DNA of 64,000 bases from Euptelea pleiosperma. Lineage: Eukaryota > Streptophyta > Magnoliopsida > Ranunculales > Eupteleaceae. A model generated the notes under the pieces. That model had not been told where the DNA came from and searched no databases. It saw nothing but the letters and a program-made list of their open reading frames with translations. Within the stretch, counting starts at the first letter, position 1, and the number at the start of each line of letters is the position of its first letter. The position numbers and the translations under genes were made by a program. Positions 59,801 through 64,000 of this stretch are shown piece by piece. The DNA lies in the NCBI GenBank assembly GCA_035048495.1, contig CM068545.1, positions 14,901,702 to 14,965,701 on the forward strand, in the 5' to 3' direction.

Positions 59801-61197
59801 GAAGAACGAGGTTCTCCAACAATCAGGGATCGCATTTGAGGGGTCAAAGGAAGAATGATGTAGATGATAGTTGACAGTGGAATCACGATTAATCTAGTAT
59901 CCGATAGATTAGTGAAAGCTTTACAATTATCAAAGAATAAAAGGAAGTATCGCTACACTATTCGGGGATTCAATCGTGGGCATGCAGAGGAAATGAATAC
60001 AACTATAAGTGAGGGTCTCAAGTCCGGTGCCTACATTTGATCACATCAAGGTACTAAACATCGATTTCGCCCTAAACTTTGCTCGGTTAGAATTTGGAAT
60101 TAATTTGACGTGGAGAAGTTTTGTAAGACTTTGCTAAGTTTGAGAAGTTTGGAGAATTATTGCCAAAACATTGAAAAAATGCACTAATATTCAAGAAATG
60201 ATAGAACAAGCAAGATATCAACACTGCAGAACAGTACTCCCTGCAGAATACAAGACACCTAACATAACAATGATGACCAAAGCCATTCAATTTGATGGTT
60301 CTAGGTCCAAATGGTACTAATCTCCAATGATACCAAAATTATTTCACTATCAACTACAACAGAGGAAGAAAGATTATGACCCACCATTTCCCAAAACTTT
60401 GTCGCAACTGGAAATTGGTCTCCTAAATCCTAAGTTTGATTCAGCAACTTGTTTATCCCAATCAGATCAAGTACGCTATGTGACTGCTCATTCATCTTCG
60501 AGCTTACACCACAAACTAGCACTACGAAGTTGCAAACTAACTGAAGACTTTATTTAAAAGAAAAAACTAATAAGCAAATGCACATTTGTCCAAGCATCAA
60601 AACAACAATCAGAAACCCTAATTGAGGAGATGCGATTAAGAATCCTTACCACATATCGGTTTCCTTAATGATTCCATATTTCCCCCACGAATTTGTGACC
60701 GCTCCCTTCTTCACTTCCTTCTTCTTCTTTCTCTCTTTTCCCTCTTTATCCTTCTTCCTTCTCTTCCTCTCCTTCTCCTTTTCTCTCCTCCGTCGACGCC
60801 TCTCCTTCTCGTACTCTCTCTCCTTTCTCTTCCTTTCCTTCTTCTTTCTCCGGCGCCGCTCATCTTCGCTCTCGCTCTCTTCCGAAGAATAATCAGAACC
60901 ATCTGACTCAGAATCATGATGAGACTCTTCTGAATCTGAAGAAGACGAATCTTCGTCACTGTGGCGCCTTCGAGAGCCTCTTTTATGGATCCCGCTCTTC
61001 TTCTTCTTCCTACTCTTACTGAGCTTTTTGTCCCCTTCACGTCCACTCGAGTGATCGTCGTCATCGGTCTCATTTTCCTTCCTCCTTTTGGATTTCCTCC
61101 CGTTGTCTCCCTTTAAAGGAGCTTCTTCTTCTCCTTCTTCTGCTTCTCCTTCTCTGCCGTTTCTTTCTGGTAGGGATCCTTTTCGATCCTTCGCCAT
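53886..61197 (-). CDS. SCI1: KR/RS-rich nuclear protein, style cell-cycle inhibitor 1-like
   Basis: Eight minus-strand exons: 61197-60650, 57041-56996, 56354-56305, 56130-56089, 55807-55694, 54291-54213, 54097-54026, 53933-53886. They total 999 nt, 332 aa, and all junction phases agree. Residues 1-165 are charged and disordered: acidic start, KSRKKKK-type nuclear-localisation clusters, a serine/aspartate tract, then a long R/K/E helix. The conserved part begins GKYGIIKETDMWNKRPEF and continues LPNWEEKQMFKQFMEDHNTA, YYNLDAYHKRKMDKEMKKG and an E/K/Q-rich helix, ending AAAAIQRRLDPDVAM. The GKYGII/FMEDHNTAT signature matches the plant family annotated style cell-cycle inhibitor 1, though tobacco SCI1 is shorter; the conserved shape also fits a spliceosome-associated protein. 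Nuclear location is clear, function is inferred. Intron 1 is 3.6 kb and holds a LINE. MITEs begin about 110 bp upstream of the start codon. Confidence 0.82.
57590..59570 (+). mobile_element. LINE (L1-type) ORF2 fragment in SCI1-like intron 1
   Basis: Antisense to the host gene. In several frames it encodes pieces of a plant L1 reverse transcriptase: NECIDSTVRQGTSGLICKID, then MEKAYDHV (about 57660-57755), LRGLRQGDPMSPFLFIVVVE (57892), LQFADDMVFFSE with the catalytic ADD (about 58021), IKSTLSSLPIHLLSPFSIQA, FLWHGKNEKHKFHSVEW and LGKWLWRYGEE. A zf-RVT end follows (about 58990-59170: CALCKIEAESVDHLF). The 3' end is near 59570 (TACTTTAAACTTATTAAAAA). At least three frame breaks and stops; 5'-truncated. 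Confidence 0.9.
59864..60040 (+). mobile_element. Possible retropepsin fragment of an LTR element
   Basis: A 58-codon frame reads MIVDSGITINLVSDRLVKAL. This resembles the LTR-retrotransposon aspartic-protease start (xxVDSGxTxNLVS...L). The rest (YRYTIRGFNRGHAEEMNTTI) is plausible for the flap region but not diagnostic. No adjacent RT. It lies directly after the LINE in the same intron. Confidence 0.35.
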
Positions 61198-61309
61198 TTT
61201 CGCGAAGTTTCAGAGATTACAGAGCCAAACAACCAAATGCTGAGACACTGTTTAAGTGCTTATACAGTGATGTGCTATTGTGCATTTGTGCTCTGTGGCG
61301 GCAAACACG

Positions 61310-61870
61310 GTGATATAGTCTTTGATGACGGACCCATGTGGCACACTATTAAAGGAGTAGGACTCTGCTGATGGATGTCCCTCATCAACGTTGACGACTG
61401 ATCCACGTGGCACACTCACTTATAGAACGCAGAACGTATGGATGTTTGGTCCAACCCTAGGTGGACCAACAGACGAAGAATCATGCTGATTAGTGATTTC
61501 TAGACGTTAGATTGGAGTCATTTTCCTGGGTTGAATTTTAACCTTAGAATTTGAGCATTATTTAGGGGTAGAAAGATCCAAAGGTTTGAAAGCCCTAATC
61601 AGGCTGATTTTTGCCATGTAGGTCGGTGGATGGCCAAACATCCATTCGGTCAGGGTTCTTTCTAAGAGTCTACCACGTGGCTCATATCCATCACGTCGGA
61701 TGAGACCACTGTCTGTATGTCCTAGGTGGACCTACATACAAAATATCAGCCTGAAAAATCCAACTATTAGAAATCACTAATGAGGCTGATTTTTTGGTCG
61801 AAAAGGATCATGGTCTTTAAGAGTGTGCCACGTGGCTCATCGAACGTTCATCATCAGTCATCAAAGATTT
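61310..61870. mobile_element. Family-M1 MITE cluster in SCI1-like promoter
   Basis: One full element plus an extra partial arm. Left arms: CCCATGTGGCACACTATTAA and CCACGTGGCACACTCACTTA, GTATGGATGTTTGGTCCAAC, TTAGTGATTTCTAGACGTTA. Right arms: CCAAACATCCATTCGGTCAG, CTACCACGTGGCTCATATCC, then a second AGAAATCACTAATGAGGCTG and GTGTGCCACGTGGCTCATCG. It begins about 113 bp upstream of the SCI1-like start codon, so it may supply part of that promoter. Confidence 0.78.
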
Positions 61871-62230
61871 ACTCTATACTCTATAGCTCTCTATATAATT
61901 TCATTAGAGAGGAGAATGGATTAAGGACTATCGAACTGCTTGCGTTGACCCTGAACAAGTCAGAAGTTTATGGCCATCGATTACCAAAAAACAAAGTTCA
62001 TGGCCATCAGACCGTTGAAATTCACTCATAGTCAGAAGTTTATGGCATCAGGCCGTTTAAATTCACCCAAGAGGCCATAAGTAGGATAGTTAAGATTGAC
62101 GCTTAAATACCCAAATTTTGGGAGAACCGGTAGAGATAATTAATAATTTATACAAGGGGGAATCTGATGTGTTGGTTACTAATGCTCGCCTTGCGTCTTG
62201 GCATGCAACCAGGGACCTAAGCCACAAAGC

Positions 62231-62446
62231 CAACAGTAAGCGAAGTCGGCCTCGGCCTCGGCCGGAGGGGATATTATGATCAGACTGAGAAAGAAAAATC
62301 CGAGGAATCGCTTTTTGTGAAAGAAAGCACATCCAAAGGCCCAACAGTAAGCCAAGCCAACCAGGTGGGGGATAATATGATCAGATTGAGAAAGAGAAAC
62401 CGGAGGAATCGTTTCTTGTGAAAGAAAGCATATCTAAGGCTCAATA
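62231..62446 (+). repeat. Tandem duplication of about 100-110 bp
   Basis: CAACAGTAAGC, TATGATCAGA, TGAGAAAGA, GAGGAATCG and TTGTGAAAGAAAGCA occur twice in the same order, offset about 101 bp (TATTATGATCAGACTGAG near 62272 and TAATATGATCAGATTGAG near 62373). The first copy carries an extra CGGCCTCGGCCTCGGCC run. Noncoding. Confidence 0.85.
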
Positions 62447-62781
62447 ATGTAGGGACATTTTCACACTGGGCTCGGGCAGTTTACATAAATGGGGCATACT
62501 CGAGGTGTGATGACCTTGTGTAATATGGGACCCATGAAGGAGGGTTCGACCGAGGGCCTGTATCTGAGTTATGAGATAAATGAATTTAATCTCACACTAC
62601 CAACAGGACCGTAGGATGCAACATGAATCTTATTTTGCCATTTGATTTTGTTTAAAAGTACATTATCTGAAATCACGTCTTCTAATATTTTCTTACTGTC
62701 TCACTTACTTCTCCCATTCTTATAACTTTATCTCAATCGAATTTCCTTTATTTTATTCAAAATCTTAGATTTCTTTAACAT

Positions 62782-63124
62782 GCATGGTTTAAAATCTCGC
62801 TTCAGATGAATTTCTTGGTCAAGTGAAAAACTAAGACAAAAATTCAGAAATGAAACGAAACATTCTCAAGATATTGAAAAAATGACAAAAAAGGCGAAGC
62901 AAGCAAAACGTTCGAAACATTTTCAAAATCATGCATTTAATGAATAAATAAGCTTAAAGTGATTTTTTTTTCTGATTAAATTGTAATGTCTCGGTGAAAC
63001 AAACTGAAATATTATGAAACAATTCAAAACGAACCAAAACGAACGAATTCATGCATGTTCTGTTTCTGTTCTCTTAAAATCTGAAATGTTTTGTTCGAAA
63101 CATTACGAGATTTTAAACCATGTT
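62782..63124. mobile_element. MITE-like element with GGTTTAAAATCTCG ends
   Basis: CATGGTTTAAAATCTCGC at the left and CGAGATTTTAAACCATG at the right are near-perfect inverted ends. The interior is full of GAAACGAAAC / AACCAAAACGAACG words and is noncoding. Flanks suggest no clear target duplication. Confidence 0.75.
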
Positions 63125-63169
63125 AACGTGCCAATTTCGTGAACAGGCCTATAGGTAAAACCATTAGGC

Positions 63170-63285
63170 TCATATCCAATGGCTAGAAATCACCCCTCAG
63201 GGTTGTGTGTGTGTGTTTATAGGAGCCATACATTCATGCGTTCAGTGGGTCGGAAGAGTATGCCACATAGTGATATATGGCCTCA
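63170..63285. mobile_element. Partial family-M1 MITE arm
   Basis: Right-arm features only: CCAATGGCTAGAAATCACCC, CATTCATGCGTTCAGTGGG, TATGCCACATAGTG. A (GT)n run has grown inside it (63205-63219). The left arm is absent. Confidence 0.55.
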
Positions 63286-63289
63286 ACAC

Positions 63290-63827
63290 GCATAATAGAT
63301 ATTAGTGAACAACACCTCAAGTTTTCTATGATAACAAAATCAGACTTGCCACTCGCCGTAGAGAGCTCTCTTAGCCAAAAGGTTTGCACAAAAATTGGTC
63401 TCCTAGTACCTATGACAAAGGATGCATCTCCAGCTCTTTGAAGAAGTTGTCTGCACTCCAAAACGAGGTTCAGCAAGTGCCATGGAACTTGATGGGGCCT
63501 TCCAATAAAGGAGAAAACTGTCTCTGAATCGCATTCCACTGTGATTCCCTGAATACCCAGTTCCCACGGTAGTTGCAGCACCAAGTGACCAACGTAAGCC
63601 CAGTGCGATGGATGGTCTGCGAGCTTGTTTGGATGCACTCCACATACAGCATAGAGGGAAACAAAGTATTTTGGAGACCCTAAAAACAATACAAACGCAT
63701 CTTTGGCTGGAGGACATGTACATGTGTAACCCACAGCTGCTAGAACCATTCCAAGCCGAAACAACAATAAAGTTTTTATGTTGGCTAAAACTTCTTGATT
63801 CAGAATTTTCATTGTAACCGAACACAT
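63290..63827 (-). mobile_element. Degenerate RNase H-like retroelement fragment
   Basis: A 197-codon minus frame overlaps it. The part GIQGITVECDSETVFSFI followed by VPWHLLNLVLECRQLLQ and ASFVIGTRRPIFV resembles the RNase H domain found at the end of plant retroelement polyproteins (IxVExDSxxVxxxI, then the FVxRxxNxxA stretch). The first half is only weakly like it. An inert fragment rather than a host gene. Confidence 0.45.
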
Positions 63828-63832
63828 CTTGA

Positions 63833-64000
63833 CAGGTTACCAACCATGTACTTGGGTATGCCGTTAAGGGCTAGCTACAGATCTGAGGCTCTTGGGAACC
63901 CATTTATAGAAAGATTTGGGTACAGGGTAGCCACTTGGAAGTCAGGGTATCTTTCTAAAAGGAGAAAATTGGGGTTAATTAAGAGCACCCTTTCTAGTTT
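63833..64000 (+). mobile_element. LINE reverse-transcriptase fragment at window edge
   Basis: The plus strand reads LPTMYLGMPLRASYRSEAL, then FIERFGYRVATWKSGYLSKR and LGLIKSTLSS. This is the conserved LPTxYLGxPLG ... LxxWKxxxLSxGGRLxLIKSxLSS part of plant L1 ORF2. It runs off the window's right end. A frame disturbance near SKRRKL replaces the usual SKGGRL. Confidence 0.8.

Noticed and set aside
60668..60892. Ser/Phe/Leu-rich plus-strand frame opposite SCI1-like exon 1
   Set aside because: Mirror image of the Lys/Arg/Glu-rich coding strand; the spliced minus-strand gene explains it.
63234..63827. 197-codon minus frame as a host gene
   Set aside because: Its only recognisable part is a degraded RNase H-like stretch; it abuts a LINE fragment and has no supporting exons.
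1..64000. Search for a novel multi-gene system (CRISPR, biosynthetic cluster, resistance-gene cluster)
   Set aside because: Only five ordinary plant gene families (six loci) are present, with no functional clustering apart from the HSFB5 tandem pair; no regularly spaced repeat array was seen.

Overview
The window is nuclear DNA from a flowering plant: genes are split by many introns with plant-type GT/AG (and one GC/AG) junctions, most of the sequence is AT-rich intergenic or intronic DNA, and it is full of decayed transposons. Gene content is plant-specific. I cannot name the species. A class-B heat-stress factor of the HSFB5 type, which I recall as missing from Brassicaceae and grasses, together with kilobase-scale introns suggests a TE-rich woody dicot or magnoliid; this is inference. 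Most open frames in the window are chance frames; the real genes were rebuilt exon by exon.

Layout. (1) 1-2.8 kb: retroelement-like debris. (2) 2.8-10.8 kb, + strand: 3' part of an SDE5-like gene (DUF1771 plus Smr-like C-terminus; RNA silencing / tasiRNA pathway). (3) 13.8-22.8 kb, - strand: complete choline-transporter-like gene (CTL1/CHER1 type, 10 exons, 696 aa). The SDE5 and CTL1 genes are also neighbours in Arabidopsis (At3g15390/At3g15380), so this is conserved microsynteny. (4) 22.8-30.9 kb: MITE-rich intergenic DNA. (5) 30.9-41.6 kb, + strand: complete GRXS17 monothiol glutaredoxin (3 exons, 500 aa, Trx-like plus three CGFS Grx domains) with a 7.9-kb second intron holding a LINE remnant. 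(6) 43.1-50.3 kb, - strand: two tandem HSFB5-like genes; the right copy is intact, the left copy has a 1-base deletion 12 codons after its ATG. (7) 53.9-61.2 kb, - strand: complete 8-exon nuclear KR/RS-rich protein of the style cell-cycle inhibitor 1 type (332 aa), with a LINE in its first intron. (8) 61.3-64 kb: MITEs and LINE/RNase H fragments.

The genes do not form a pathway. The most notable non-gene feature is a dominant family of fold-back MITEs, with at least ten copies, whose arms carry a shared core (TTTCTAGCCGTTGGATT and its reverse complement). Several insertions can be dated relative to one another because empty target sites are present elsewhere in the window. I found no tRNA, rRNA, CRISPR array or convincing novel multi-gene system.
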